Shown piece by piece: positions 36,405 to 50,738 of a stretch of DNA of 64,000 nucleotides. The translations under genes and the position numbers were made by a program. The notes under the pieces were generated by a model. That model saw only the letters and a program-made list of their open reading frames with translations, was not told the DNA's origin and made no database searches. The stretch comes from Icerya purchasi (lineage: Eukaryota > Arthropoda > Insecta > Hemiptera > Monophlebidae): positions 552,814,826 through 552,878,825 of the forward strand of contig CM077115.1 in the NCBI GenBank assembly GCA_039619475.1, written 5' to 3'. The first letter of the stretch is position 1, and each line of letters opens with the position of its first letter.

Positions 36405-39141
36405 CGATGCGAAAAATCATGTAATATGTTTGTATTGATTGTATGTAACCTTCAGAAATTACATAATCAATTAAAACCGACTCTTAATGAAACTAAACGA
36501 TAAACTTATATAACTTCAAATTTGATATAAATAAATTACAATACAAAATACGTAATTGTATTTAAAATATGCTGACTAGTTTAACTCAGTCCATAATAAT
36601 AGCACGCCATGATTGTGGATCAAGTTATCCGAAATTAATGAACATTTTTGAAACGGAATAGTTTATTCTATTCATAGTTTATATCTATAAAAACTATAAA
36701 AGACCAGCACGTTGGAGTTCAATATAGAAAGACATTTATTTCTGATAATTATGAGTTGTTAAATGGATTGCAATTATGCCAAGTTCAAATTTTGCCATAC
36801 GTAATTAAAAATAAAAATTTGTGTAACATATCATATGTTACGAGTGTAGTAGTACACGAAGTTCTAATACTGAGAAAGCCAAATTCCCTCATTTCAACAA
36901 ATATCACATATGAATTCAGGCTATATAGATATATATGGGGGGGGGGGGGTCTTTATTATTTAATTCTCTACCAATTTCATTAAAAGAGAATTTAAGAAAT
37001 TACAAAAAAAAGGCGAAAAAACCTGATAAATTATGTTATATTTCGCGATGGAAATATTTAAAGAGAAAGAAAAAGAAGAAGAAGAAAAAAGGGAAAAATG
37101 AAATATTCATCATTTTATCTAAATTTATTATTAGATGTATTATATTACTGTTTAAAATAATAGGACAGAGTACTCTCATTGATATTTGAAAAATCCTTTA
37201 GTAAATTTCAGTACATATTTTCATTTAAATTTACTTTATTATAAGAATTTTCCAAGTACAATTATTATTACCGTAATTGTCTATTTAATAGTAATATATT
37301 ACTTCATTTAGTTGTATTGTATTATTATTAATATTACCGTTATTTATTCAGTTTATTATTAGTAGTATTATAGTTATTATTCTTATTTGTTGTTATTAGA
37401 TTATTTTTATTATTATTATTATTATGTGGATTGTTCAGTATCACTGTTCAAGTATTGGGCAAGAATTACACAGTTGTGAATATCATTTTAAATATATACG
37501 ATTTCTTATTTATTTTTTTATAATTGTAAAATCGTAACTCCATTGTAAACACAGGCTGATTTAGCGGATCAAAATTTGACTTTTACTTTTCCCAAGGTTT
37601 ATACAAAAATTCGAAATTTTCTTTGACGGTTTCTGTTTTGCATAATATAAGCAGGATTGTCCTATTTACTTTTTTATTTTATTTATTCATGTATTTCTTT
37701 AGTTTTTCTAATTCATTTAGGTTAAATTATTATGGTTATTTATTTATTTTCTATTATTCTACTATAAATTGTAACATTTTGAATAAAAATGAATAAATAA
37801 ATGATTTGAATGATTTGATTTGATTATTGTAACTATTACTGTTGTATTTAATAAAATATAAAGGAAAGTAGACTATAAAGGGAATATTTTTTTATTGGTT
37901 TTAAAAAATGTGGGATGATAGGCCGATAACGTCTAACCTAATGTTATTATTAACATTTTGTGCAATCCGTATTAAATGTGTGTTTCGTGTGGCGTTGAAC
38001 TTAATTGATGAAATTTATTACCGTATCGCTGAAAATAAAATTAGTACCACCATATTAATATTTTCTTAGTGAACATTATTAAACATTATGTACAAATTGT
38101 GATTAATCAAAGAGACGAGCACACAGCGCATCATCGAATAAATTAAATAAAATTTCAAAAAAAATAATGGGAAATCCGGCTGATGTCGCACGGCGAAAAC
38201 TGAAAACTGTTCTTATTACGATGAGTTAAGATCAGTGGTTTCGTCTGCACCCTCTAGCGGTAAATTAAAGGCGTAATGCGAACAAACATTTTCAGGATTA
38301 TTTAAATTTTCTTTGAAATAGGGTCAGGTCACTACCGAAGTCGCAGCGTAATAAAAGAAAGTCGGTAGTTTTTTTGTTTTTGTTGTTTTTTTTCTTAAGG
38401 CACGCCTGTACAACGCGTTTTAAGCTAGCGGACTATTTTCGATTTTATTCAAGTTTTGGCGGTCCGCACCAATGATGAACTAAAAAAAAGCCACTCTACG
38501 TTCTTCCAGTTACGAAAAATATTTTAATGCATTGATCAAATTATTAAAACGGACAAGTATACCGCTAGTAAAAAGAGTTTCCAATGCCAGAAACCAATAT
38601 GGTTGTTGTTCTAGATTTTTTATTTGCAACTTTCTGTCTCCAGCAAATGTTAATGTTCCATTTCGTATTAGTTTTAATTATTTTTGCGCGTGTGCAGTAG
38701 TAGCGTAGGAAGAAAATTATTCAGGAAGAGAGGGGTTATAAATTATTCGAGGTACTGAATGCGGTAGGAGAGAATATTAAAATGTATAAACATTAAATTA
38801 GAGCTCTGTGTGTGTATACAGTTTTTACACCGCGGGGTCGCGCAGGTTTGATTTAAGAGATAAAAACACGCTGGTAAATACTTGAAGGAATTCCTCGTCG
38901 TCAAGTTGAGCTAGAGGTAAAATTTTGAAAGAACAAAAGTTGTAAAGAAGAATATATTAGTAAAAAAGAAATATAAATATAAATCAGTAAGAATCTAAAT
39001 GTAGAAGCCTTGCGCCAGTTTCCGCGTTTGAAACGTTTCTCAACAGAGAGCGCGCATTGTATTTTTCAAATTAATTTTTCAGTTTTAATTCATAATCAGC
39101 GAATTTTTTCATTTTTCCTATTTACTTGCAAAATATTTTTG

Positions 39142-39186
<45 letters not shown>

Positions 39187-42100
39187 TTTTTTTTTTTTTG
39201 GTACATACAAATTTTAGTTCCAGAGAGTATTCTTTGTTTTTTGTTACATACTCAGCAATTTTGTTTGCCGATTTTTAGTGTGCTTTGTTCATTTCATTTA
39301 TTTATTAGTTATTACTGCCATCCTTTTCATTGACAAGATTAATGGCCGAAACTCATTTTAAAATGCGCTGAGTCGCCGCTATTTCGTGGATATCCGGGAC
39401 TAAATGTATAAAGAACTGCGGGTTAACTAACGGTGTACGGTGGTAACACATTTAAAAAAAACTTATTGATTGCATTTTTGAACATTATTACTTAAAGAAG
39501 AAGAAGACGTATCATGAAAGGCCGACGTAAACAATTCTGATGAATATTGCAAAAATGAAAATTTGGGTTTTTAAACGAAAAAAAAAAAAAAGAAATCGTA
39601 GAATAAAACGCGTTAAAAAATTGAAGCGGAAGTGCAAATATAAAGAATTAAGAAAAAACAATTCAAAGAAAATTATGAAAACAAGATAATAAAGTAGGGT
39701 GGTAGAAGGGAGAAGAAAAATGAGCGGTGTGAGAGACGGTGAAACAGAAAACAAATGATAAAGAAGGTTAAAAGGGGAAAACTTTTAATGGGACTACGTG
39801 GAAATGAGCAAAAAAGTAAAGCGGAAAATTAAAAAAAAAATTAGAGTGGCAGATACAGTGGAAAGTGCAGTTTTTCAATGTTAAATGGCGTATAGCTAGG
39901 CTCGTCGAAAGCGTGCATGGCATTTCATTTGCTTTTCTGTTTAGCGCAGAGCGCATTGGCGAATAAGCATAAAAAATGGATTCCAGATTTTCTTTTATCA
40001 TTATAAGTGGAAAATATGCACAACTGTGTCTCAAACCTGATCTATGAAATCTGTTGTACATATGTAATGACGAGCTGTTATTCGCGGCGAAATTGTTAAA
40101 AAGACTTCTAAGATAGAGAGAGCCTATATTTGTCACTTATTCTACAGTTATGCAATAGTCATGCAGAAATGTGTCACGCATAGCACTCGCGTATAGGCGC
40201 GATCTAGTACGGCTATTTGAATTATTATTTTTTAATTACCACGACAGTAAGCTCTGTTTAGTTGTTTAATTAAGAAAATGCACCTGCCGCGTTATGAGTT
40301 TTCTCACGCCAAACTATGCATATTTGTTTTCATATACACGCATGTGTGTCAAGTGTGCGCTGTCGTCTGCGGCCTATATAATATGACTTTGCTCACTTGC
40401 ATGTCTGATTTGTGTTCGCAGTAATAATAATAACAACAGTAATAATAATAACAATAACAACAACAACAATAATAATAATAATAATAATAATAATTTACCT
40501 TCTACAAGTGTTTCGCAAAAATCTACAGAAATATGCCGTGTGATACACAGGGTAATTAAGTTATGTATGGGCTTCATCACGATGCTTATTTTCGTCAATT
40601 AATCTGAATGACTTTTGGAAGAAGAGCATTCGATCAGTGTAGAGAGTTATCTTGTATTTGAATTTTTCGCTTCGAATCTTTCCGGATTTGGGACGATAGA
40701 CTTTTTTAGATCTTCCGATAAAGAAGTTTTCTATATTCACGTAACGTCGATTTTGTAGCGCAGCTGCTAGACAAAATTTCCTATTGTCTTCGGATTCAAT
40801 GCAGAGGTTCGTCGTATTCAACTTTCGGCATTCGGTGTGTTGTTTGTTGCAATTCCCGCGCCATTTTTTTTTTCTCACACCTTGGACACATACCAGCACA
40901 CTCATGTGTGCATATGTATATTTGTATATATATAATCTAACTTTTTCTTCTTATATATATATATATTGTCTTATTTAATATTGCCTGCAGCCCTACTCAT
41001 CGCTTTTCGCTCGACGATTACATCACCACTTTTTTTATTTTCTATTACATCACTGACAGTCTCACACATATTGGCCTAGAATAAATGCTCTGGCGTTATT
41101 ATTATTATTATTGTTATTATTATTATTATTATTATTATTGCTATTACTAGTACTACCATTATGGATAACTTCGCAGATAATTGATTTTCCACCATATTTA
41201 TACAACTGTAAATATTTTCGTCATTTTCAGTAATAATTCTGACTGATAAAATAAAAATAAAATAAAAAAATATCCGCGTAAATAATTAAATTGAAAATTT
41301 AAAAGAAAATACGGTGATAACAATGAAATACGAATATAAAAATCGTTCAGTGTCCTTGCTGCGAATGCTGTGTAAGAAGACAAAAACTACAGTCTTGTTT
41401 GGAGGTTTTGCTTTTTCTTTTTTTTTTTTTTTGTTACGAAATACTTATTTTGTAATGAATCATAACTACTATAAATAGAACAGATGACATTCAAATTTGA
41501 AAAGAACTTGAAAAAATCTTTAGTGTAAATACAATTGAGTTAATTTTAAGGACCTCTCCTTCGTACATATGAACGCGTTTTATTTGAAAACATACAATTT
41601 GTTCCTCTCCCTTGATATGACTACATATTATGGTGGCTTTACAGCAGACACTTATAATTTTCTTTACTTTTAATAAATATATTAATGTGAACGTAAATTT
41701 TGAATTGAATAATTACGCTTATAATTAGACCTATTAAAAAGATAATCCATGTCGAATTTACAAAAGTTTGGTGTACATATATGTATATAACGTAATTTTT
41801 ACTAGCATCGACACAAAAAAAAATCAAAACATAATCACAAAAATCCTATCCTAATAACATTTAACTTTCATTATATAAAGATATTGTTTCGTTCGATTTT
41901 TCGTTACATATTTCGTTACATAAAATTGTGACATGTTTTAAATAACAATAACAAAAATCTTATAAAATATAACAAACGTTACATAAAATTGGGACAGGGT
42001 AGCCTAAGAATTACGTTGTAATTTATATATATATATATATATATATTGGATGTTAATAGTTTCGATTTGGAAATATGGACAAAAATTGATGGCATATTAG

Positions 42101-43890
42101 CTATAAGCTTTACTTCAGTTCGTAAATAATTTATAGTACTCTGTAAAAAAAATTCCAAAGGCCTATGTTTTAAATGGAGTAATGTATAACAGTTTTAACA
42201 GATTTATGTAAACAATAAAAAAGAAAGCCCTGAAAGAAAATTGAATCTGCCGCAGAGACATTTTGAGTAATGATTTATCTTTTATATCAACGATACCTAT
42301 GAGTTCTCTGTAACCGGTCTTTTGGTATTGTTGCGCTAATAATAATATTGTAGATATTTTTAAATTAATGTTAATATAATAGCAGTTCATTTGCTGTATA
42401 TGACTTACAAATAAGTATAAAAAACACAAGAAACAGAAAATATAATGATTCTCACAAGATTTACGCCGTGAAATTAATAAATTTTAGAAAACTGACATAT
42501 TTCGGAGTCGCTTAATTCATAATTGTGGTTAGATAAATTAAATAAGGTTCAAAGTAATACGATCGGCATGGGCACAAGTAAGTCATCAGTGGCTGAATAT
42601 GAAATTACGAATAAACGTAAATTAAATTTGAATATTAAAACTGGTTTAGATATTGTGAAATATGTAACTGATTAATATTTGTTAAACTACGCAAAAACAT
42701 ATTGATAAATTTAAGAATAATTTAATTAATAATAATCCATTTTTCAAAATCAACAATTAGCTCTTATTAACATATCGTTACATCGTTATGAATCATTGTT
42801 TTAATTGATTTTATATTTGTATATCATATTATTGTAACTTTAACTCCGTTCGTGTGTGTAACCGGCTAATAGAGTGACGTCGAAATTACTTTTATTTATT
42901 TTATGACCTATATTTTTGTAAATCATATACTGTTTCTTGTGTTGTTGTTTTTTTTTTTTTTTGGTTATACTCATTTGCAATAATACATGTATTACTTATT
43001 TTCGCTGAATCAAGTGTTTCTGTTAAAATCACTTTAACTTATTTAAATCGTTGAATTTCCTAACGTAACTTTAAAAAACCGTAGCGCCTATACTTTTTAT
43101 GGATAATGGAAATTATATTTCGATTACTCTGTTTTTCTAAATACATTTTTATTATATTCTTCTTTTATAATATCTTTTAAAATCTAGTACTTTAATTTTT
43201 ATAAAAACGATTTTAAAACTCATTATTTTGTTTTTACCAAAATAATCTTTTCGAAAATTTAAATGTGCGAATTTTAGAAGCTTTTTTATTGTTAAAAAAA
43301 AAAAAAAAAATCCTTACTTATTTCTGTTATATTGCAGACTGCACTGCGGCCAATTTAACTTTTATAGTAATTGAAAAAATTTTGCGCGGGATAAAAAAAA
43401 CTGGTAGAACGTTTTTTTGAATAGCACTAAACATTTCTCTGCCAGCGAATACGCAATGTGCAATAATAATATGCAGTATAAACAACTCTGAAGGGTGTAG
43501 AACATTATAGGTATGACATTAAAGGCTGCAGTCATTCTAGGTTTTTTTTTATTAAGAAGTAATTATGAATCACACAAGTGTGGTGACCACTTTGTATGCG
43601 ACATTTATGTTGTTTATATCTTACGATCCGCAATTCTTGATATTAATAGGAAAAAGAGTTTATAAGAAAAAAAGTGTAACGCAAACTGATGTCGTAATCT
43701 AATAGTACGTTCGCTGTTGACGTACATCAGAATGGGATTTGGCACTTAAAATGTACCCGAAACAGAAAGTGTGTAACTAACTGCAACAGCGTACGTGGTA
43801 TTTTTTTTTTTTTGTAGCAGGTACAAATCCGATACCGTTATTTAATAGGCCATCACTAGCCGGAAGTTCACGTCTAAATACAGAAGATTA
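35000..43890. other. AT-rich non-coding DNA with microsatellites
   Basis: Contains TA/TG repeats near 36369-36403, a 13-G run near 36937-36949, TA near 39145-39182, an AAT/AAC trinucleotide array at about 40423-40495 and an ATT array near 41096-41140. The longest open frames here are low-complexity and lack codon or domain signals. Confidence 0.5.
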
Positions 43891-43899
43891 GTTTCAAAT

Positions 43900-46495
43900 A
43901 AAGGGATGAATATTTAGATAAGTGATCAGCATCGGAAACAACCGGGACATTCGAATCGAGAATGAAGAAGAATCTAATAATGTAGGAGGATAATAGAAAT
44001 GACAACAAAACGGAGGAACCTAAGAGAAGCTTTAGGAACCGGTGGGCTCAGAAGGAAAAATTAGGTTGAACAGATCGATAAGAAGAACAATTGTGATGTG
44101 TAAATGTATTTACCATACGAGAATCTAGGATAGAGAATTCGTTAGCTTTATGTATAGGAACGTGAGAGGATATGCATTCTTTAAAAAAAAAAAAAAAAAA
44201 TTATAAGAAGCAGCAACTAGAGGCAAGGAATCGTGCATTTCGTTATCTTTGACGCCGGTATGATTGGAAACAGAAAAAAGAAAATGGAATAAGAGAGGGT
44301 ATGCGAAAAACGATGAAATCGCGCTAATGACCAGAAAGAGGGAAACGAAGGAGCTTTTGTTGAAGGCCCTCATCGAGTTAGAAATAATTAATGCACATAA
44401 ATATCCACAATTACAGCAATGGGGATCCATTGGGTTTTCCAGAAAATATGGACAGTCGATCGTATGTAAATGTGGATAAAATTAATATTTCAAGCTACCA
44501 AAAAAGATCGACCTCTATCAGTGATGCCGAAGGCAACGGTGTCATTAAAGATGGCAATCTTACGGGGAATACCGATAACAACAAAAATAATTATATAGCC
44601 ATTAGAAATAATGACAAAAATAATAACAATGAAGATATTTCGTTAGTTTTAACCACATTTTCGAATGAATTCAAATCATTAAATCCGTTAATATCACTAC
44701 TAACCAGAGTCATTGAGAAAATTTTACCATAATGATACAAAATGTAAGAACAGTCACTCAGCATTCATTCGTGATCATGCTATGGAACGCAAATGGCATA
44801 ACACATACAAAAATAAAAAGGCCGACTACACATTTTTCTGCAGGAACATAGACATAGCACTCATTACAGAAACGCACCTTATGAATGAAAATAGCTTCTC
44901 AAATTACAGGGTTTTAACATATACACAGCGAATCATCCTGATACTGCCCACGGAGGAGCTGAGGTAGTGATCAAAAGCTCGATTAAACAATATATAGAAA
45001 CTTTTCACATAATACATATGCATATGAAATCGCGGCGGTAAATATTGAAACCCTTACAAGTGATCTTGCAATGCTAGCAATTTACTGTAATGGGCAATTC
45101 CACATACCGGAATCGAAGTATAAAGCTATTTTCAAACAGTCAGGGAACAAGTTCATTTGCGGTGGAGATTATAACGCTAAATGTAGTACATGGGGTTCAA
45201 GAATAACCAATTACTCTGGAAGAAAACTTACAAAATGGTACGAGAACAATTGATACTCTGCCCTATACGTCCTATTATAAACAGCAGTGCCGTAGACTAG
45301 TCGATGCAATTTCCTAGAGAAAAAGGAAATATGTTCTGCGGTTTTTTTGGAGGTTCCCCCAGGTGTTCGATGAAGTGTGGCACACTGGACTACTTTTCAA
45401 GTTGAAACAATTTCTTCCTTCTGATAAATATGCTACTTCAATCATATATGGCCGATACAACATTTGTTGTCAAGATCAATGATTCCTTTTCGGAAGAGCA
45501 TAAAGTTTCATCATCAGTAGTACCGCAAGGTAGTCTATTGGGACCTCTATTATGTTCTATCTACGTATCCGATCTACCAGTTTTGTAATCGAACAATATT
45601 AGCAACATTCGCTGATCATATGTAGCCTTTATTGCATCAAATAAAGATGCCACGCACGCAGATATTTCCGTCCGGAACCATTTAAGCCGAGTAGTCAGAT
45701 GGGCGTAACAATGGAGAATAGTTTTTAATTCAGACAAGTGCCGACGAATTACATTTACAAACCGAACAACTGAATGTTCAACGATAAACATTAATAATAA
45801 AGAGTAATTCCGCAAGTTCATCTCTTAAGATAACTCGGAGTGTACCCGGATTGAAGGCTTACATGGCGCTCTCATGTGGTACAAATTCGACAGGCCGTTG
45901 CTGCCTGCGCTAAGTTGTTGCATCCATTATTATTGGGACGCAGATCAGCATTGAACTTAATTTATTTAACCACGATTGCTCCGATTTTATGGTTTAAAAT
46001 TACTATATGGTTCCACTTGTAGAAGTAATCTTAATAGAATTCAGCAGCAGCAGTCATACTTCGCACAATTTGCACCGTTTTACGCATAAACAAAACAGTA
46101 CGTAATGATTTAAACGTTCCATTTGTTTGAGAGATTTTATTCACCAGTATCAAAAATTATTCGATAAATTCTAACATAGCAGTAATCCCCTAACGTCAAC
46201 AGTCAACAGGAATGTATTAATCCGTCTAGACGACTGAGAAGGAAGTGGTGCCGACCGGGACGCTCTCGCGATTATCTAACAGCTGAAAAACGATGCATCT
46301 CCAACATATCAATTCTTTGCTTTCAGTAGTTATTATATATGCGTATGTTATTATCGTATTTACGGAGTTCTTGTATCTTAATTTAGTGTCTCATTGGGGA
46401 GACGCTAATTTAATATTTAAGTTAAGATCACTGTTGTTTATGGTAATATTATCGGTACAATAAAATCTAAAATAATGAAAAAAAAAAAATAAACC
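43900..46495 (+). mobile_element. decayed Jockey-like LINE (ORF1 tail, endonuclease, RT, 3' end)
   Basis: ORF1 end: FSNEFKSLNPLISLLTRVI (up to about 44730). Endonuclease pieces: NIDIALITETHLMNENSFSN (near 44850) and FICGGDYNAKCSTWGSR (near 45155). After a large internal deletion come RT pieces: FDEVWHTGLLFKLK (near 45370), SSVVPQGSLLGPLLCSIYVS (near 45515) and the catalytic-box region changed to TFADHM (near 45605). Thumb remnants follow to about 46200, then an A-run near 46479-46489 as the probable 3' tail. Multiple frameshifts, the internal deletion and the D-to-H change in the FADD box make it inactive. Confidence 0.8.
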
Positions 46496-46499
46496 TCGT

Positions 46500-47100
46500 A
46501 CTATTGAATATTTAAGATGGTGTGGAGTTTCCCGCGAAATATTGCACCATTAGTACTAGGAGCGGAAAAAGAGGTGGACATACATACATACATACATACA
46601 TATATGAGTGCATTATCTGAGTATCGGAAGCCCATAGCTGAACTATAGCCCAATTAAGAAAAGCACAGAGAGGGAAAAAAAAGTATTTCTTTTATTTTCG
46701 TTATACATGTATTATTTTTATTAAAAAGTCAGTTTCAAAGCCCGCGTTAGTGCCACAGAGCAAACGGGGAATTCCTTTATTTTTTATTAATGACCCCTAC
46801 TACTTTAGATAGAAATGTTACGATGCTCTGTGCGATGATGATAAATATACGCGAATGAAATATTTTTCCGCGTCCCTATCGAATATTTCGATAAATATTC
46901 TTTTCTAACGTTGCGATAAAACCGTAAATTTTATTCCGGTTTATTTTTCAACGTCAATTAGAGAAAATATATCGTAAACTTCGGAATTTTTTTTGAATGC
47001 GACATTTGTCGAGAAAAGTAAATGCGAGAATTTTTTTCCGGCAAAGAATTTTTTCATTTATTCGAGTAGTTTTATTTATGTATTTGGCTCAAGTTGAAAT
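46500..47100. other. AT-rich spacer, nothing recognised
   Basis: Includes a short CATA repeat near 46582-46604. No coding or RNA feature was seen before the GC-rich block begins. Confidence 0.5.
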
Positions 47101-48209
47101 TAATCGCGGATCGTCGTTGGACGCCATGCCGGACCAGAAGCGAAATAGTGTGGAGAAGGCTCCTGATGCTAAGCCGTGGATCGCGCATTGTAAAGCACCC
47201 GGTTGATATTACATATTCGGTCAACAATCTATCGAATTGTACACACATCTCGATGTGCTCTGCGGTTCATGATGAACTCGATTCCGCTCGCGCCGTCATT
47301 TAATGTAGATGCCGAGCCGAACCGATTCGGCTGTGTACCGTCGTCGAGGCCCTGGGCTCCCGTCTGATTATTAATCCGTTTGCCGACCGGGAACGGTGCT
47401 TAAAATGTGTACGGTCCACGCGATGTTATCTCTTATCTTCTGTGCTTGTCGTTCATCATCCGATACTCGTTGTCGAGGTCTTTCCTTGTACCGTTTGCGC
47501 TGATGTTTCGCACCGTGCGCCGCTTCGTCCCCGCGCTCTCCCGGCCACTGCGAGTTGCTCCATCATCGCGCTGCTCGGCCTTGTTCGTGTCGCCTCCTCC
47601 GACGATGCTCGGCGTGCCCTTTGCTGACCTGCCCGGCTCCGCGGCGTCCTCTTCGGTCCATTCTTCTCAGAGTGATCGCCGCAGTTGGTATGTCGTTCGC
47701 CAGTTGATGTGTGCGACTCTCGCGCGGTATATTAGAACCCGTCTCGTGCATCGTTCTCGTCCGAGACCGGTTACAAGTTTCAATCGGAACAGCGGCCGCC
47801 GCTGAGAGTTGTTGGTTCTTCACTTCGGATCGGTCTCTACTGCGGAGCGACTCTTTCGTTCGTTCACTGTCTCGGACTGCAAACCGATATCATCTCGTCT
47901 TTTGCGGAGAGCTTTTAGTATACTTTTCGAAATCGACTCAGCGCGCGATCCGTTTGCGTACGGTATGTGTTGTTGTGCGTTTTCTCGTATTGCTGCGTTG
48001 CTCTCGAATCGTATCGGAATGTTCCGAATTGCGCGTTAAAGCTGTGTAATAATATGCGTTGTCGGTTTTCGTTCGGCGGAAATTCGTCGTTCGCGTTCTA
48101 TTTGAACGAGCGATGCGTCGGTTCGGTTGGTCGCGACGACGAAATGTGACTACCACCCCCCGGCTGATGAACGATCAATTGCGGCCAGGCCGCGACCACC
48201 GCTGGCACG
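47100..48209 (+). promoter_or_regulatory. GC/CpG-rich 5' region of the host gene
   Basis: Abrupt rise in GC and CpG relative to the flanks, continuous with the coding exon that starts at 48210. Likely promoter and 5' UTR. The overlapping open frames on both strands reflect the GC-rich composition and are not counted as genes. The transcription start cannot be placed; a weak TATA-like GGTATATTAG lies at about 47725. Confidence 0.45.
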
Positions 48210-49959
48210 ATGATGGAATCGTTCACGTTGGACCGCTTACGTCGGTTGCTTCGAGCCGGTCGCAAAAAAAAGGCCTGCCACAACGGCTGCTCGTTCAAAC
48301 GCAGCGAGTCGTTCAAACGGATATCGATACGCAAGAATTATTTAGATCGCGGCGGCAAAGCTCGCAATCCGATAGCTTTGAAACTGATCGCGTCTTCGAA
48401 GAGCAGCCGCAAAGTATCGCCCTCGCGTACCACGATAACCATTGTCGAATTAGAGGAGCGCGAAGATTCGGCCGAATCGAAGCAAGTCGATGACGTTCGA
48501 GACGTCAAAGTGGCCGAGTCGAAGTTTTCAGTCGAAGACGGAAAAGTCGACGATCCGGGCGATGAATCGACGGAGCCGCTAACGGAACCGGCAGCCGAAC
48601 TAACGAAAAAAACCGTTGACTCCAAGTCGAACTCGACCGAAATCGAGTCTTTGATCATCGATTACGGCGAGTGGATTCGATGCATTCGGGCCGACGAAAA
48701 GGACAAGCTGAATCAGAAATTGCAGCAGTTGCAGCAACAGAAAAAACACGAGGCCGAATGCGCGGTGCCGGTTGACGCTGAACCGACGAACCCATTAGTA
48801 GTCGGCCCTCCTTCGGCAGTCAGCGGTAGAGACAAGTCGGACCGATGTTTGAGCGGCGGCGGCGGTAGCAACAGCAGCAGTAGCAGCGACAACATTCGAA
48901 GACGCGAGAACAGTGAGAACGGCAACGGTCGAAGACAGGACAGTGGCGGAACCGTTATCAATATCAATCTGGGTCGAATATGGATGGATGCGCCGCTGGC
49001 CATGACCACAGCGGCCATGCCTTGCAGAGACGGTCCCAGGAGCTTAGAATTACCCAGAGTTAGTTTGTTTTCTTCTTCCAGTAATAATCTGATTAACAAT
49101 AGTCGCAGGATGCACTACTCGTTGGATAGCGCCTCCGTCTTAAAGGATAAGAGGGATGACGAAATAATGTTTTCTTCCTTCGGTCGTGTCGCGAATTTTC
49201 TGCCACCGTCGCCGTCGCTGTCTGCCTGCTCCGCTTCGTCGTCCTGCGATTCTGCGGACGACCTGCAGCCGATCTACGCTAATCAGCAGTTAGCCGAATC
49301 GGATGACAACGATGATCCAGTTCCGCCACCTCTATTGATTCCTCATCACGCTCGGGTGCATGCTGATTCCATGTACCGTGTTGTGGTGGACAGAACTTGC
49401 CGGTCGAAAGATGCTTTAAAATTGGACCCGATAATATTCGTACCGCCCGAACGAAGGCCTACCGCGGGTAGGTCGAGCAAACAATTATCGTCTAACAAGG
49501 GCCGTCGATCTGCCGTTCATCGGGAGCCGGAACGGCTGCCGGAGATAAACAATAACTATTCGGATCCGTTCGACGCTCGAAAATTGCCCGACGACTCGGA
49601 CGATAACGTTTCTATTTATAAGCAGGACGGGATCAGTGAACAGGAGGAGGAATCGATTTATTATTTCGAAGACGAACGTAATCAATACCATCGTGGCCGA
49701 GTAAGGTCGAAATGCAGACTTTCCTCCGGCTATTATCATAGCAGTCAATGCCATCAGCGATTTTATCAAAATACTAATGGCAACGCTAGTCTGATTTCGG
49801 CAAAGTTCAGGAGTCGTCGAACGATTTTGCGTAAAAAGTCTTCAGTATCCGGTAGCAGATACGTCATACGGAAACCGTCGATACACCGGGTGCCGCCTTC
49901 AACCTCCTCGTCTTCCAAGTGTTCTAACAAGAAATCTGCCGCAGCGATCAATGCCAACA
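48210..49959 (+). CDS. 5' coding exon of an unrecognised host gene (583 codons + 1 nt)
   Basis: The start MMESFTLDRLRRLLRAG follows an in-frame stop at 48168. The exon ends at a strong donor (ACA|GTATGT, 49960), leaving phase 1. Beyond it the frame runs on to 50093 through T-rich intron. Residues 1-50 look conserved: basic, with SFKRSESFKRISIRKNYLDR, a doubled SFKR with RxxS-type sites that basophilic kinases favour. The rest is low-complexity: acidic 75-135, a segment IIDYGEWIRCIRADE near 149-163, a glutamine-rich coil near 168-180, Gly/Ser runs near 215-225, and Ser- and Arg-rich stretches to the end. No enzymatic domain, signal peptide or membrane segment. Intracellular scaffold or signalling protein is a guess. 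I do not recognise the family; later exons lie outside the window or were not found. Confidence 0.75.
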
Positions 49960-49965
49960 GTATGT
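49960..49965 (+). other. 5' splice site of the host exon
   Basis: GTATGT after CCAACA. Coding character (GC-rich, CpG-rich) stops within about 20 bp and changes to T-rich intron-like sequence, which supports this donor over read-through to the TGA at 50091. Confidence 0.65.
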
Positions 49966-50432
49966 ATAATAGTACATATCGTATGTTTTTTTTGCAATTT
50001 TTTGAATGTGTTTCGTCTCGTGGCTTCTTTTTTTTTTTTTTTCCTGTCAGTAACTTAGAAAAAGGGAGGAAATTTAACATATATTTAAAATGAACGTACA
50101 AACAAGCACTCTGTTTGCGCCAACTGTCCAAACAATATCTAAAAGTAGTGCGCCCCAGGGATGTGGGTTGAATGCGAGAGAAACCCCAAGAGAATGGAAT
50201 TGGCTCATTACTTTCTTTAGAAGACCCATTAAATACACATAATACAAAATTCTTAATTCCGCGCAATACAGACGAATCAAATTTTCGAAGTGATATTTTT
50301 ACTACTAAGTGAAATGGCCTAAAATTTTAATATATATTAAATTCTGTAATTAATATATGAAGAAACGAAAAGCGGTTTAAAATCTATATACTCTTTTCTT
50401 GTTCAGCGAAAAAACCTTTGCAAAATGAAATA

Positions 50433-50477
<45 letters not shown>

Positions 50478-50562
50478 TCTTTAACTATCCCTGTTTGTTA
50501 GTAATTGTAAATAATAAGAAAATTTAATAACAAACGATAAATAAATATATAGAAAATTTATC

Positions 50563-50738
50563 AGTTTTTAGTAATGTCTTAAGACACCCATCTTCAGCTG
50601 AAAATGAAAATAAAAACGAGCGTGATTTTAGATTTCGATCTTGTCACTCGCAGTTTGATTATTCTGTGTTCTTGTTTATTTTTTATTTTTTTTTTGTTTC
50701 CAGCTGAAGATGGGCGTCTTAAGACATTACTAAAAACT
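50563..50738. repeat. 38-bp near-perfect inverted repeat, 100-bp loop
   Basis: Arms 50563-50600 and 50701-50738 differ at one base; the core is GTAATGTCTTAAGAC and the inner end is CAGCTG. Weaker similarity extends outward about 35 bp on each side (ATAAATAAATATATA). It lies in the probable intron after the host exon and could be a MITE or a structured RNA element. Confidence 0.75.

Noticed and set aside
47407..48158. Several overlapping open frames on both strands in the GC-rich block
   Set aside because: GC-rich sequence lacks stops by composition. The frames overlap one another and precede a better start at 48210, so they are probably 5' UTR or promoter.
49960..50093. Extension of the host protein to 627 residues
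   Set aside because: Composition changes to T-rich directly after a GTATGT donor and the added residues include a long phenylalanine run; read as intron.
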